A DNA stretch of 64,000 nucleotides from Heterocephalus glaber (lineage: Eukaryota; Chordata; Mammalia; Rodentia; Bathyergidae), in assembly GCF_000247695.1 (NCBI RefSeq), contig NW_004624848.1:2346276-2410275 (forward strand). Direction: 5' to 3'. A model generated the notes under the pieces. It made no database searches. It worked only from the letters and a program-made list of their open reading frames with translations, and was not told the origin of the DNA. Positions 33,322-59,454 of the stretch are shown here, piece after piece. The position numbers were made by a program, and so were the translations under genes. Every line of letters begins with the position of its first letter. The stretch's first letter is position 1.

Positions 33322-34092
33322 AAATAAATAGGCTCATCCCTATAACAAAACCACTTTCTATACACTGCCAGATCTGACTTCTAAGAGTTTGTTTTGTTAA
33401 ACAAATTTCTATCTATGTTCATACATTTTTCTTCTATTTTCTTTATCCAGTTTTAGGATTAGCACAATGTTGAGTTCCTAAAATGAGGGGAGAAATGTTC
33501 CTTCTTTTTCTGCTTTAATTGTTTGATATAATTTATCAGTTAAAATGTTTATGAGCCTGCTGTTGTCATATAGGTAGGTTTTCAAGCTAAGAATATACTT
33601 TCTTTAATAGGTGCTATTCAAATTTTATATTTCCTCCAGAGTTAGTTTCATTAATTTGTCTTCCAAGGTACTTCTTAGAAGTTGTCAAATTTATTTCAAA
33701 AAAGATTTTTGTAATATGCTTTCTATATCCTTTTAAATTCTCTAAAATCTATGGTAATGTCTCCTAGGTCTTGATATTGTAATTTAAAAATGTATAACTG
33801 ATATTGTGTAGCAGGAAGTAAAGGTCTAAAGGAGCTGGGGAAGCGGGAGGGGTAGGGGAAAGGAAAACAGGGAAAAGAAAAAATATGAGAAAAGGAAAAA
33901 AATGGAAACAGAGTCTTTGCAAATAGGGAAGGGTGGAGGGGGTGAAAGGAGGCCAGGGAAAGTGGAAAAAAAATAAGAACCAAGAGACTCATGTAAAGGT
34001 ACAAGATCCCAATGATGAATGTTACTGTATTGTATACCTAAAATGTACCAATAAAGTTAATGGAGAAAAAATAAATAAATAAATAGGCTCAT
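33322..34092 (+). mobile_element. 5'-inverted (twin-primed) L1 insertion with target duplication
   Basis: A 16-base direct repeat, AAATAAATAGGCTCAT, flanks the element at 33322-33337 and 34077-34092. The inner sequence has two parts. 33338 to about 33785 is L1 ORF2 in antisense (CAATGTTGAGTTCCTAAAAT, AATGTTCCTTCTTTTTCTGC). About 33790-34076 is the L1 3' UTR in sense: polypurine-rich, AATAAA at 34050-34055, then an (AAAT)-type tail. The target begins TT|AAAAA on the plus strand, which fits L1 endonuclease use. Confidence 0.85.
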
Positions 34093-34099
34093 TATGTAT

Positions 34100-34560
34100 T
34101 ATGGTTATATCTCTTTTTTTGAAAGACCAATATTGTTTAAGGGAACTGCTACTTGTCTGCCCCTCAATATTCTGCCACGCATTAGCACTGACTTTGCTTC
34201 CCCAGCTACAGGGACTGGAGGTAGGGACAGGGTCACCTTTGCCCATTTGAGGGCCAGAGTTGCTGAGTGCTAGCACCAAGCCTGCAAGAGGGTGTGGTCT
34301 ACAAGGGGAAAGAACGAAGCTGACACCCACAGAGAAGGGATGGGACGGGGGGGTCCTCTGAGTGTCCAGGACCAGTACACTGGGGATGGAGCGCCCCCAC
34401 CCCCCATTTCTGAGCCATTGGAGGTCTTCAGCCTCCCCTTCTAGGGACCTTTTGAATTCTGGGAACGAAAGGGGTAATAACCCAACAACCCGCCCCCCCA
34501 ACAAGCTTCAGACAGATTTCTTCCGTTAATCATCAAGAGATTCAACAAATGTAACATTTT
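34100..34560. other. Intergenic, unassigned
   Basis: GC-richer block with a 160-codon chance open frame on the minus strand (34022-34504) that starts outside any exon and has no recognised motif. Confidence 0.45.
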
Positions 34561-34573
34561 AAAAACAACTAAA

Positions 34574-34579
34574 TTTATT
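34574..34579 (-). terminator. TDO2: Candidate TDO2 poly(A) signal, distal
   Basis: AATAAA on the minus strand, about 410 bases past the stop codon. Confidence 0.5.
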
Positions 34580-34624
34580 ATTTTATCCTATTTGTTTCAA
34601 AAGGTTTTGTATAGAATGACATAT

Positions 34625-34630
34625 TTTATT
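34625..34630 (-). terminator. TDO2: Candidate TDO2 poly(A) signal, proximal
   Basis: AATAAA on the minus strand, about 360 bases past the stop codon; either this or the distal signal would give a compact 3' UTR. Confidence 0.5.
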
Positions 34631-34989
34631 GCACAGAATATTTGAAATATCTGGTTTAAAGGCTTGTAAAATATGAAACAATACAAGGTTACATTTAGTA
34701 GATACATTAAGGTAAGCACCAGGGGAAACTGAGCTTTTAATAGGACCCCATATATGATGTTACCATTTAACCAAATTGTTTTGCATCTTAATGCTTAATC
34801 TTACATCCTCACAAACAGGAGACAATTATTTCCAGAAGCAAATCAGATCACTATGATGTTGAGCCATATATTACAAATATATTATATTACCAAATATACT
34901 ACATTTAGACTCTACATGTATATAGGATTATTCCAAAAATAAAAAATGGACTGAGAAATCAATATTCTTCACAGCATTTTCATATAAAT

Positions 34990-49463
<14,474 letters not shown>

Positions 49464-49487
49464 GGTGCTGCCACCAGTGGTGCTGGC

Positions 49488-49545
49488 CATCCCAGCTGCT
49501 CCACAGCTGTCCTTTATGTGCCCTGCCAACTGTCCCTGGCCAATC
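49488..49545 (-). promoter_or_regulatory. TDO2: TDO2 core promoter candidate
   Basis: On the minus strand, ATTGG (an inverted CCAAT box, 49544-49540) is followed by CATAAAG (49519-49513), a TATA-like box. Transcription would then be expected to start near 49490, giving a short 5' UTR. This is a sequence-only inference. Confidence 0.45.
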
Positions 49546-49549
49546 ATCA

Positions 49550-51300
49550 CCCTTCTGTGCTCTCCACTGGGTTCTCCTTTCAACTGGCACAGGGCTGAAC
49601 CCATGTGAGCTCTAAAGTGGATTTTTGTTAGGTACAGTTTGTTTGTTAGAAGAATGAAGATTCTGTCAAACTGAGTCACCTGACTTGCCAAGCTCTGCTT
49701 TCATTTACAAAGTCATAAAACCCAATCAATAGAAGCCACGATAAAATTACATCTCAATATTCAAACATTTGACATGTTGGCATCCTGTAAAATGTAAAGA
49801 TGATGAGCTTATACAAGAACATGTACTTTCTCACAAGTCCCAATCCAACACTGAACTCGAATATCCCTGGGGAAGAAATTCTCAGAAAGGCAGAGGTGGC
49901 ACATGCTCAAAGCCACTGCCATCCACCATCAGCGTCCTCCCACTTACTCCTGCCAGCACTGAGTGGAAGGTGAGCTCCCAACGCTGGCTTGGAGTTCCAG
50001 TTGACAGTGCTACCAGCCCCTGCCAACCTGTGCACACCGGAAATGCCATGTAGAATTCACCCACCCAGCCTCACACTACCGACAGGTGGAACATTAGAAC
50101 CATGTGCTCACTATTATAAACAAGACCAGTGATAAAGTATCTTATCTAGAAACATTGTTTATTGGTTCAAGTTCCAAAATTGCTCTGAGGGCTACTGACC
50201 CACCATACTCTCCCCGTCCACCTCTGCCCACGGAGAACCCCACCGAGATGCCCTGTACATGTCCTCCCATCCACAGTGACAGGCCTGTGTGGGCTGGACC
50301 CCAACCATCCGCAGTTAGAAGCTGTGTTTCTAGTCTCAGCCCTGCCACTGACTGTATGGATGGGGAAAACCAATTTAACTTCTGGGCATATCAACCAAGA
50401 AGAAATGAAGTTGTATAAGTTGATTGTCATTTTGAGTCTTGATCCACAATAAAATCCTCACTTTACTACTGCATAGTACATGATAATGTTAAACAATATA
50501 GGGTAAAGAATGTCAAATGCTGTGTTGTAAGAGAACAGTGAACTCATCAGAACCATGCCTGCACTGATGATACCTGCTCTCGTTTTTCACAGGTGACCCT
50601 GGTAATGGCTTAGCTGGGACAGGGCCTTCAGAGGGGTAGGAGTGGTATCCCCTGTTCCATCTCCTGGTGTCCTGGCACCATGTTTGAAAGTCAAGAAAGC
50701 TTTGCAGCCTCTCTTTCTCCTTTTGATTTTTCACTTTGGTGTGTGGTTATGGAAAATAGCAGTAAATAATTTATTCTACTCTCTTTAACCCTTCGGGGCT
50801 GAGAAATACTCTCCACTTATTGGTCAACATGCTAGTAAAAGAAAAAATACTTTTCCTCATAAATTAGAAACAAATAGGCATTTTAGAAATAAAATAGTTT
50901 TTCTTCTTTCAAAACAGCATTGCAGTTGGATCTCCTAAGTAGCACCATCAATCCAACAATTTGCTTTTGCAGCAGAAGAGCGGTCATTCAAAATGGAATT
51001 TAGTCTGTCAGAGAACATGCCAGCTAACCTAAGAGTAGCTGGTTTCCTTTCCTCAGGACAGTGGCTCCAATGGCAACCTGCAGACTCACACATTCTTGCT
51101 AATTTTTGCATAGAAAGCATTATCTAACTGATGACTGATGATGTTCTGGTCGCTATCTTGCCTATATTTAAATTTTTTGCACTGGGAATCCAATTTGTCA
51201 ATCTGCTATTTACTTCAGATTAGGAACATTTTCTTTGTGATCATATATTAATTTATTAAACTTCTATAACCAACAGTATGTCTTATTCCTAATATATTTC
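49550..51300. other. Upstream flank of TDO2, no recognised feature
   Basis: Small open frames on both strands only. In human the next gene beyond TDO2 is ASIC5; no ASIC exon was recognised here. Confidence 0.5.
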
Positions 51301-51309
51301 ATACACTGT

Positions 51310-51385
51310 TTTATTTTGGGGGTCAAACCCATGCTGGACGTGCTAGGCAAGTGCTCTTCCACTACATTATCACTCCCAGCCCCAT
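51310..51385 (-). mobile_element. ID-type SINE, antisense
   Basis: GGGGTCAAACCCATGCTGGA, CGTGCTAGGCAAGTGCTCTT, CACTCCCAGCCCC. Confidence 0.8.
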
Positions 51386-51389
51386 GAGG

Positions 51390-51945
51390 GATATTTTCCA
51401 CAAACCTTCTGAAAATAGCATTTACCTCAAAGAAGCAAGGTGAACAGTGAATCTCGGGCATATGGGTGCAGCGACAGTCTCTGGAAATCTCCTAGATCCC
51501 TGGCTTCTCTGTCAGCACACAGCGGACCAGGGAGGGAGGTGCTGGGGTCCAGGCTCCCGGGTGAGCATTCTTGGAAGAGAGGACTCCTAACAGGTTCAGG
51601 CTGAAGATGATTCCTAGGAACCATCTAGTGCATTTCAAAAGTAAAATATCGGAAAGCTAAGAGACACAGTAACTTCTCATTCAGATATGTAGTAAAAGAC
51701 GATGAAAGGAAAACGAAAAATAAGTTCAGAAGATTAAAAACCAAACCATTTGTCTCCAGTTCTTGTGATTTCTAAGGCTGGGTAATGGAGAAGAAATCAG
51801 CCTGTGAGAGCCAGGCAAGGAGAACTAGTAAAGACTCGTGCTGGGCTAAACTTAGAAAGTGATAGAAGTTTCCTCAGGTTACTCTTTCAGCCCTCACAGT
51901 GTTTGTTTCTACAAAACATCTCATGTCATCTATTGCACATCTTAT
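51390..51945. other. Intergenic, no recognised feature
   Basis: Nothing seen. Confidence 0.5.
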
Positions 51946-51949
51946 TTTT

Positions 51950-52062
51950 TTAAAGACAGGATCTGACTATGTAGCCCTGGCTGGCCTCAAACTCACAGAG
52001 AGCTTCTTGCCTCAGGCCATCAGGCTGGGATTATGGGCCTGCAGCACCACCCCTGGACGTGT
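51950..52062 (-). mobile_element. B1-like SINE, antisense
   Basis: GACTATGTAGCCCTGGCTGG, CCTCAAACTCACAGAGAGCT, CTTGCCTCAGGCCATCAGGC, TGGGATTATGGGCCTGCAGC. Confidence 0.88.
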
Positions 52063-52520
52063 GTTATATCTTCTCATCTTTGCCTCAAAGCTCAGGTCTG
52101 GTGAAATGCCACCACCACTCCACACAAACTGTCCTGTTCTTACTCAGGAGACATAAACAGCAGCTAGCAGAACACTGAGCCCAGGCCGGAACTATCATGG
52201 ATAAATACATGTTCCAGCATCCTGCTTTTCAGGAGATAACTCTGAAAGAAATCTGAGCCCTTCTTCAGAGACCCTAGGAGAATCCCTAGCAGCTCACAGT
52301 GTTAGCTTTGGGAGTTTGTTTCCTCCTTGGCTTCCTGCCCAATGTCCACCCTCCCTTTGTGCTTCTCAGGATCAGTTCCTAGATACATTCTCCCCTCCAG
52401 TACTTATTCCTCATGATGTCTAACACTTTCAGGAATTGACTCACTTTTTCCCAAACACTTGTCCTTTCCCAGCAAAAAGTCGATCAGCACAGCAAGCACT
52501 TCAATGAAATGTAGTTGGTG

Positions 52521-52620
52521 GCCGGGGATTTAGCTCAGTGGTTCTGCTGCCTGCCTCCCAAGCTCAAGGACCTGAGTTCAATCTCCAGTACCATAAAAAC
52601 AAACAAACAAAGAAACAATA
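52521..52620 (+). mobile_element. ID-type SINE with target duplication
   Basis: GGGGATTTAGCTCAGTGGTT (A-box side), CTGCTGCCTGCCTCCCAAGC, then GAGTTCAATCTCCAGTACC (B-box side), with a CAAA-rich tail. Flanked by AAATGTAGTTGGTG (52507-52520) and AAACATAGTTGATG (52621-52634). One of the least decayed ID copies in the window. Confidence 0.93.
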
Positions 52621-52639
52621 AAACATAGTTGATGTATAA

Positions 52640-55240
52640 GTCACCATGGGTTGGAAGTACTTTTTCATGTTGTTTTGTTTCATTCCCACAGGTGGAGTCT
52701 AAAGATAATTAAAAGCCCTTGGGTAGATTCTACCTTAGTCATACAAGAATGAGCTTTCCAGTAGTTCTTTGATAAATCCAAAGATCAGTCATCAATACTG
52801 AATGACTGTGGAATGGTAACAATGTCAGACTCAAGGAAAATCAGGAAAGAAAACAGTAAGACACTGGCTTCAAGGGAAGAGGGATTCACCTGTTTGGACC
52901 AATGTAAGGCCATTTCATTACTTGATTCCAAGGAAAAACTAAAACACAATTCTTGAAAAATGTGTGTAGACAAGAAGAACCTAAGCAATTCATAGGTAGG
53001 GAAATGACATGCCTCCAACAATGAATGTACTATGGAGAAGCAAGAAACCAGGACCCTCTCATCCTGAGATGGAAAAGTGGCATTTGTAAAGAGGTACAAA
53101 TACATTCTACTTGACCTCATTATTCATTAAAAATGAGCCTTCTTAAAAATTCTATTGAGATTTGAAATGTAAATTGTACTTATTTAGAATTTTTTAAAAA
53201 TGTACTATTTGTAAATGAGAAATTCTGAAAATTGTATGGTATGTACTGTATAAAAGTACTTTGATTTTTACGAAGTTTTTTACTCACAATCATAATGTAT
53301 TAAATAATTTTTTTAAAGTACTAAGGAGCACATTTATCACCCATGAACTATATAAAACAATATGATGAAAAAGATTAGGCACTGTCACCACAAAACACAG
53401 TTTGAACCAACTGAAACTGAGGCTGTGTAGGTCAGAATGGTCAACTAGCAGTAAATCTATCATGTGAATCTTTTTATTGTTACTAAAGTCATACTAGATA
53501 TTAAACATTCAAAATATGATTAAAGGTGACAGCTAAGTCAGGAAAATTTGCAAAATGTTCAAGTATCGATGTCAGTTCTTTAAAAAGGAAGAGCGGTGAC
53601 TTGTGAAAAACTTCTGTCTTTAGTTGAGAGCAGTATTTTGGGCATGATTCCCACACTTACTAGGAGAGAACCCAAGACTTCATACTCTTCCCGCAGGCTG
53701 TCGAATCTTCAGATTTCGTTTTACCTCACTTCCCACACAAACACTTCACGGCCGATCCAGCTCATGAGGACAAACCCCTTGGAATCCTCTGAATTCTCCA
53801 TCCTTAGAGTGGCCACCCTGTGACTCCAACTCCTGAACTCTTATTCTTTCTTTAAAATGCATTTCAAGCAGCTTTCCCCTGGGATGCTTTCCAAGATGTC
53901 TTCAAGAAGAGCAATTTCTTTTTCTGCGGTGAAATGGCAAACTGTGCTCCTATTCAAATTCCCAGCACTCATCACACTGGGTTATCGTCATCTGGCGCTG
54001 TGCCCGACTTGTTCCTGAGACTGGATTTCCTCCGGACAAGCAGTGAGTGTTGCTCCTCTTTCAATCTTGTGACCTCCGCCCCGGTCAGGTAAGTATGAAG
54101 AGCACAGACATTTACTGACAAAATCGAACTTCCTATTTCCATCACCCTGTGCTCAGCCAGAGTTAGAGATTAGTGCAAATACTTATTACAGAGAAGACAA
54201 CTAGCACACAGATAATATTTGGAAGCCTGGGAAGGAACAAACATGGTAGCCATGAAGCAAGTCAGTGAACTTGGTTTTAAAGTTAGGAAGCTTTTAGCAA
54301 CTATAATATACTTGTGCCTAAGTCTTTGTACCCAGGAGGGCCAATAGGTCTTTAACTTTGCTGAGTCTGTTCTTGGTAAAAGTTCAGCTGCAATTACTTT
54401 CCTCTGTGCACTGTAAATTCTCATGAGTCCAAGATTCAACTGATCACTCCCACACCACTGGCCAGTAACCATGAAACAATCTGTCCAAATGAAGTCAGAA
54501 GACTGAATAAAGTGGAGAAGGGAACCGTGCCAAGGTGGCTCCATATGTTCGTTCATGCAGCAACACTGCCAGCTATGTTTGAGCATTTGACTCTCCGACC
54601 ACTGACTTCCAGTGCTGCACATCATGCAAGCTGACAGAGATCCACTGTAACACTCCTCTGAAATCTTGTCTCCTGCATTGGCTTCCCTGTAGTTCCCCGG
54701 TCTAAACTTTACCTGTTACATTAGTAACAGACCCTACTGTTCTTTCCATCAAGCATGCAGTCCCACGTCTTTCGTTGCTGTACATCCACGAATACCTTTC
54801 ATTTCCTCATGCAATGAAGAAATTAATGGTTACAGTAATTATTTTTTCTTTTGACTTTGATTTAAATTTTATTTCATTATATGAAAAAATCCATAATAAC
54901 CAGAATGTGAACAAATTAAAAGCTTACTACTGCCTTCAGGAAGTCAGGTTATTTGTGGAAAAATAAGCTTCAGGAGCTCCAAATTTACTTCAAGATTTGA
55001 GGATATCTAAAACCTCAAATGGTGAGAAATTCATTTAATGTTAATTGGATAAAATATGAGTAGGAGACCTAAAGATTCCTATCTGAGATACAGTAACAAG
55101 TTAAACAGTATTTTATACATACTAATACTTACTTTATAGCCACTACGTATTTAAATTACAGCATAGGTCTTAGAAAATTCCACCATCTATCCAGTAATGG
55201 AAAATAATTTAAAATACTATTCAAAAATATTATAGCAAAA
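52640..55240. other. Intergenic, mostly unassigned
   Basis: 53590-53960 has an L2-like flavour but was not confirmed. A 151-codon open frame on the minus strand (54170-54625) has no recognised domain or splice context. Confidence 0.45.
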
Positions 55241-55249
55241 TAGGAACAG

Positions 55250-55315
55250 AGAGTGGAACCAATGGTATAGTGCTCGCTTATGATGCAAAAGTCTCCAGGT
55301 CCCATCCTTAGCAGC
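55250..55315 (+). mobile_element. ID-type SINE fragment
   Basis: GTATAGTGCTCGCTTATGAT then AGGTCCCATCCTTAGCAGCC; diverged. Confidence 0.45.
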
Positions 55316-55319
55316 CTCC

Positions 55320-56225
55320 ATTCAAAGAATGTACCAAATATATACAACTTTAAAATCGCATTTATTATAAAGCTGTTTTGCTCTGTGTCAAAAAAACCAT
55401 TAATGGGGAGCATTAAACGTGCTGAGTGCGTTGGCGGCAGTGTTCAAGATCTAGGGGTGAAATGGCGAGAAGACCACCCTGCCCTCCCAGGCTCACTGAC
55501 GTGCTTCCGTCTCCTAGGAAGCTCAGCACCCAGTCAAGTGGACCAGCGAGACTGACCCTCACATGCTGCAAGCGCAACATGTCCAGCAGCGAGCTCCACT
55601 TTTCCTTCCACAAAATATTCTCTTGCTTGAAAATCAGACTATTCTTCTGAGTGAAATTCCAGCTTTCTGCTTTGCTCACGTAACAAATCTCAGACTCCTG
55701 ACTCATTTTTGACCCGCCAGCCCAGGGTACGGAAAGCAGGCGATGCAGGCAGTGAAAAGAATTTGCCAACAGACAAGAAATGTAGGAAAGACAAGAATTT
55801 ATTCAGAATGCCGAGCATGCTGTCAAAGGGCAGATTTCCAAGGGAGCTTTCCCACACTCGAGGTGAGAGTCTGGGGTTTCATAAGGGGATGCTGGTGTTG
55901 GTGTTGGGAGGGTCTGAACTGGCGAACGTACATGTCTTAGAAGGCCCCTTCCCAGGAAGTGCTAATCTATCAGCAACACCTGCACTGTGACAAAGTTGTG
56001 TATCAAAGGTGCAAATTTGTAAGGCGTGGTCTTACATTTATGTATGTGTAGGGGAAGCTGTATCTTTAACCTTTTTGAGAAGGACATAGCTTTAGCTCTG
56101 TGGAGGAAAGGCCGGGTTTTGTGTTCACTGGTATCTCCTGCTGTTTTAGTCCTCATTAGTGCAGTACCTTATGAACTGCCAGCACCTACTGGGCAGTAGT
56201 GTGGGTGCTGAGAATTTTAACCCTT
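55320..56225. other. Intergenic, no recognised feature
   Basis: Small chance open frames only. Confidence 0.5.
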
Positions 56226-56229
56226 TTGT

Positions 56230-56830
56230 CTATCACGATTTCTCTCACCACCCGCATCTAACCTAGCAGGAAATGCTCTTGGCACTACCTTTAAAACTGT
56301 CCACCAATTTCTAGCACCCTCCCCCTTAATCCAGCCACCTTTACATCTAGACTCACTTTCTCTCCCCTCAACACTGTGGCCAAGGAGAAACGTGAACTAG
56401 TCATGTCATGCCTTTAAACTAACCTGCAAAGCTTCCCCATTGTAGTTCATGACAGATCCTTCGAATGGTCTCAATCCCAGGAATACCTGACCTCCCGAGG
56501 CCTTTCTATCTCTCCTTTCTCTCCCTCACTGCCCTCAGCTTCGCTGCTCTTCTGCATCTCGCAGCTCCTGCAGGACCCACACTTGGGCTCTGCAGTTTGC
56601 CTGGAATGTTACCCACCCCTGAAGTAATCCCATCTCCGCTGGAGTCCCACTTTGTCAAGCATGCCTGCACCTACTGCCCTCACCCGCACCATCTCCACAA
56701 ACTCCAGGTCTGGGGACTCCTTTGCAATGTTCTACTCCTTCTGCTGCAGAATGTCTCATCTTCTAACACGTTAGGTGACGTCTTCATGCATTAGGTCTCC
56801 TGTGACCTTCTGGTGAGACCAAAGCTCCTG
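56230..56830. mobile_element. L2-like relic
   Basis: TGGAATGTTACCCACCCCTG, a C/T-rich stretch with CAGCTCCTGCAGGACC, and CGTCTTCATGCATTAGGTCT follow the pattern of an ancient L2 3' end. Diverged; orientation not determined. Confidence 0.45.
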
Positions 56831-57274
56831 CAAAATGGATTTGAACCAATCCACCCTGTACAGCTGGGCCCAGCACCCAGACCCACTTGCATCCCATGCT
56901 TGTGAATGATGGGAATTTTTCCTGGGAATGGAAAGCTAAACCCAAAAAAAGAGCAAATATATTCATGTTCTTGGTGCACTGAAAACACTGCCAGGACTAT
57001 GGCCTTCCTGTGACACTTATGTTCCTGATCTATTCCTTGTCGTCACACTGCAATCACCTTCATTTAAAATAGTGGCATCTGCATCTGTGCATTCATTCAC
57101 CTCACTGTGACTGTGGCATTCACTCTGCCAGACAGCTGCACAGGGTTCCATCTAACACATGGCCTCGGTGGGTATTTGAGTCACAGCAGAACTAGGTTAT
57201 AATGTAAAATTCTTGCAGTTACCTAAGTTCAAACTTCTTAGGACTCCTGAGTAAAAAATTTATCTGACTTTTTT

Positions 57275-57720
57275 AGGAGGATGTGTATTTCTTTCCTAGG
57301 GCTGCTGTAATAAATTGCCACAACACTGGTGGCCAGAAGTCCAAATTCAAGGAGTCCAGGAATTCAAAGTGAAGGTGTCCCCGGGGCCACAGTCCCTTCA
57401 AAGACCCTGAGAGGGAGCCTTGCTGCCTGTGTCCTCCTCTTCTGGTGGCTCCTTCTGTCTTTAGCACAGACACAAGGCAGCGCTAATCCCAATATCTACC
57501 TCCAACTCACAGGACCTTCTTTCCATACGTCTCTGTGTCCATATCCCCTTCGCCTTTTCAATCTCTTTCAGAAGGACACCAGTCATTGGATTTAGAGCCC
57601 ACCACAAGCCCACGATGATTTTATTTTGAACGCCTTACATAATTATGTCTACAAAGATCTTATTTCCAAGTAAGGTCGCAGTGTGAGGTACTGGGAAGAC
57701 ACTACTTCTTCCACTATGGT
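57275..57720 (-). mobile_element. MLT1-type MaLR LTR, antisense
   Basis: TTTCCTAGGGCTGCTGTAAT, AATTGCCACAACACTGGTGG, GAAGTCCAAATTCAAGG, GTGTCCTCCTCTTCTGG, AAGGACACCAGTCATTGGAT, AGAGCCCACCACAAGCCCA, TTATTTCCAAGTAAGGTCGC: the usual antisense order of an MLT1-like LTR. Confidence 0.75.
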
Positions 57721-57724
57721 GCAG

Positions 57725-59330
57725 AAAATCCATGTGGGGAGTTTTCAAGTCATTCATAGTGTGTAATTACCCTTGATTTGTGACTTCTCAATGTTCTACA
57801 ATTTTATTTTGCCATCTTTGGGTTATTTTGTTTTGATTTGTTTTGCTTTGTTTTTCAAAAGAGGTGCTAAACATACTGTGTATCACCCTCCATCAGAGCA
57901 ATCTCTAGAGGTATCAAAAGGACAACAAATCAATATTTTTGTTCTAAGTTGGAAAGCAAGTGAATTTCTCTCAAATGTTCTATTCCACAGAAATAAAAGA
58001 TCAAATTTCAGAAAACAGACAGAACATAAAATTGCAGGGAGAATATTTGGAGAAACCCTGTCTGGGTAACCTTGACATGCAATGTCATACGCTGCGTGGA
58101 CATGGCATCTGGCCACCTCCTGAGCCTACAAGTTAAACATTAGTGGAGTCCTTCCCCCTGCCTGGACCAATGGCAGGAGTGTTTTCATCACCTACATAGT
58201 ACTCCATCAAGGTGTTTAGACAGGATCTGTCTTCCTCATGGCTTGGCTGTGCATAGGTGACAAACAGAAGACTCCCATGGACTGAACCAATAGCAGACCG
58301 TGGGTCATGAGGACTCAGCAGATTCCCAGACCCTTCTCGTTGGCAGGATCTCGAGCATAGTGGCTGGGCATGGGCTTTTTGAATGTGCAAAGGATTAAGA
58401 TAAGTCCTTGGCACTCTTAGCAAGTGTTTGTTAATAATGACATCATACATTTGTAATATTTGCTTTGAGTAGTACTCTTGTGTACATTACAAAGAAGATT
58501 TCCTTCCTATATTTAAAGATCTAGGGATGAGTATTTTGTTCAATCAGTATATATAAATAAAAAGCAGAAAAATTCTGATTGAATAACAAGTAAAACATCT
58601 TGTGAGATGTAGACATGTAGCAAAGATGAAATAAAGAAATAGAAAGGATGAGAATACTTTTTTCCTGATCCAAGAAGTTCAGATATTTAGTTCCTAGCAT
58701 GGGTGACAGAAAAGTATTATTTTACAGATATAATTGTTAGTTATTACAAAGAACATCCAGAAGTTATGTCTACATTGTTACCTTATCTTTCCCTCCATAA
58801 CCATTTAAATAATTAAGAGCTAAGATGATCATGAACCCTTGTCACCTTTTCTACACCTCTATATGTTGGTGCTTTAAATTGGCTACCGGAATCTAAAGTA
58901 TTATGAGTTTGAATTTGGAAAATATCAATGTTTTTCATTTCAGCATATTTTAATTGCTTCCTTTTAATAGTTAATGCGGGACATGGTGGACCAGTGAGCA
59001 CAGAAACCTACTTTAATGAGTCCTTCCTGGAAATGTGCCCGCTTAAAGAATTTCTTAAGCAATAACCACCAGAATAGGTTACAATACATGAAGTTACAAA
59101 GTCATCCATGAGTCCCTAAATTCCTTTTAAAACTTTTCTTATGAGTGCCTCCTCATTTTATTATAGAATGGTGGTGTTTGCTTGGAAAGTTGGTGCATCC
59201 ATTCAACGCACCTCAGCCATTTTCAATCATGTTCACACCCCACCCCACTGATCCCTTCCCAGTCTCCAACCTCCAAAGTCTACAAAAGCCTATCTCCTGG
59301 TTTCCTGACAGCTCTCCTTTTTAAAATTGA
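57725..59330. other. Intergenic, no recognised feature
   Basis: Nothing assigned. Confidence 0.5.
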
Positions 59331-59334
59331 TTTA

Positions 59335-59430
59335 TGATCTTTGATAAAAGGCCCAAAACATATGCTGGAGAAACAAATGGTGTTGGGAAAATTGCATATC
59401 CCCATACAGAAAATCAAAACTAGTTTTTCA
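59335..59430 (+). mobile_element. L1 ORF2 fragment, sense
   Basis: TTTGATAAAAGGCCCAAAAC, AAACAAATGGTGTTGGGAAA, ATTGCATATCCCCATACAGA: part of the L1 ORF2 C-terminal half, lying just before the next L1 5' end. Confidence 0.65.
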
Positions 59431-59454
59431 TCTTGCACCATAGTGGCTAACTGG

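Noticed and set aside
34022..34504. 160-codon open frame on the minus strand downstream of TDO2
   Set aside because: It overlaps the tail of the inverted L1, has no domain, and lies outside any exon with splice signals.
54170..54625. 151-codon open frame on the minus strand
   Set aside because: No recognisable domain, signal or splice context; Cys/Trp/Met-rich composition looks random. A protein search with a clear hit would change this.
49550..59300. Search for ASIC5 exons, the expected next gene beyond TDO2 in human
   Set aside because: No channel-like exon was recognised. In human the gap between the two genes is tens of kilobases, so its absence here is expected.
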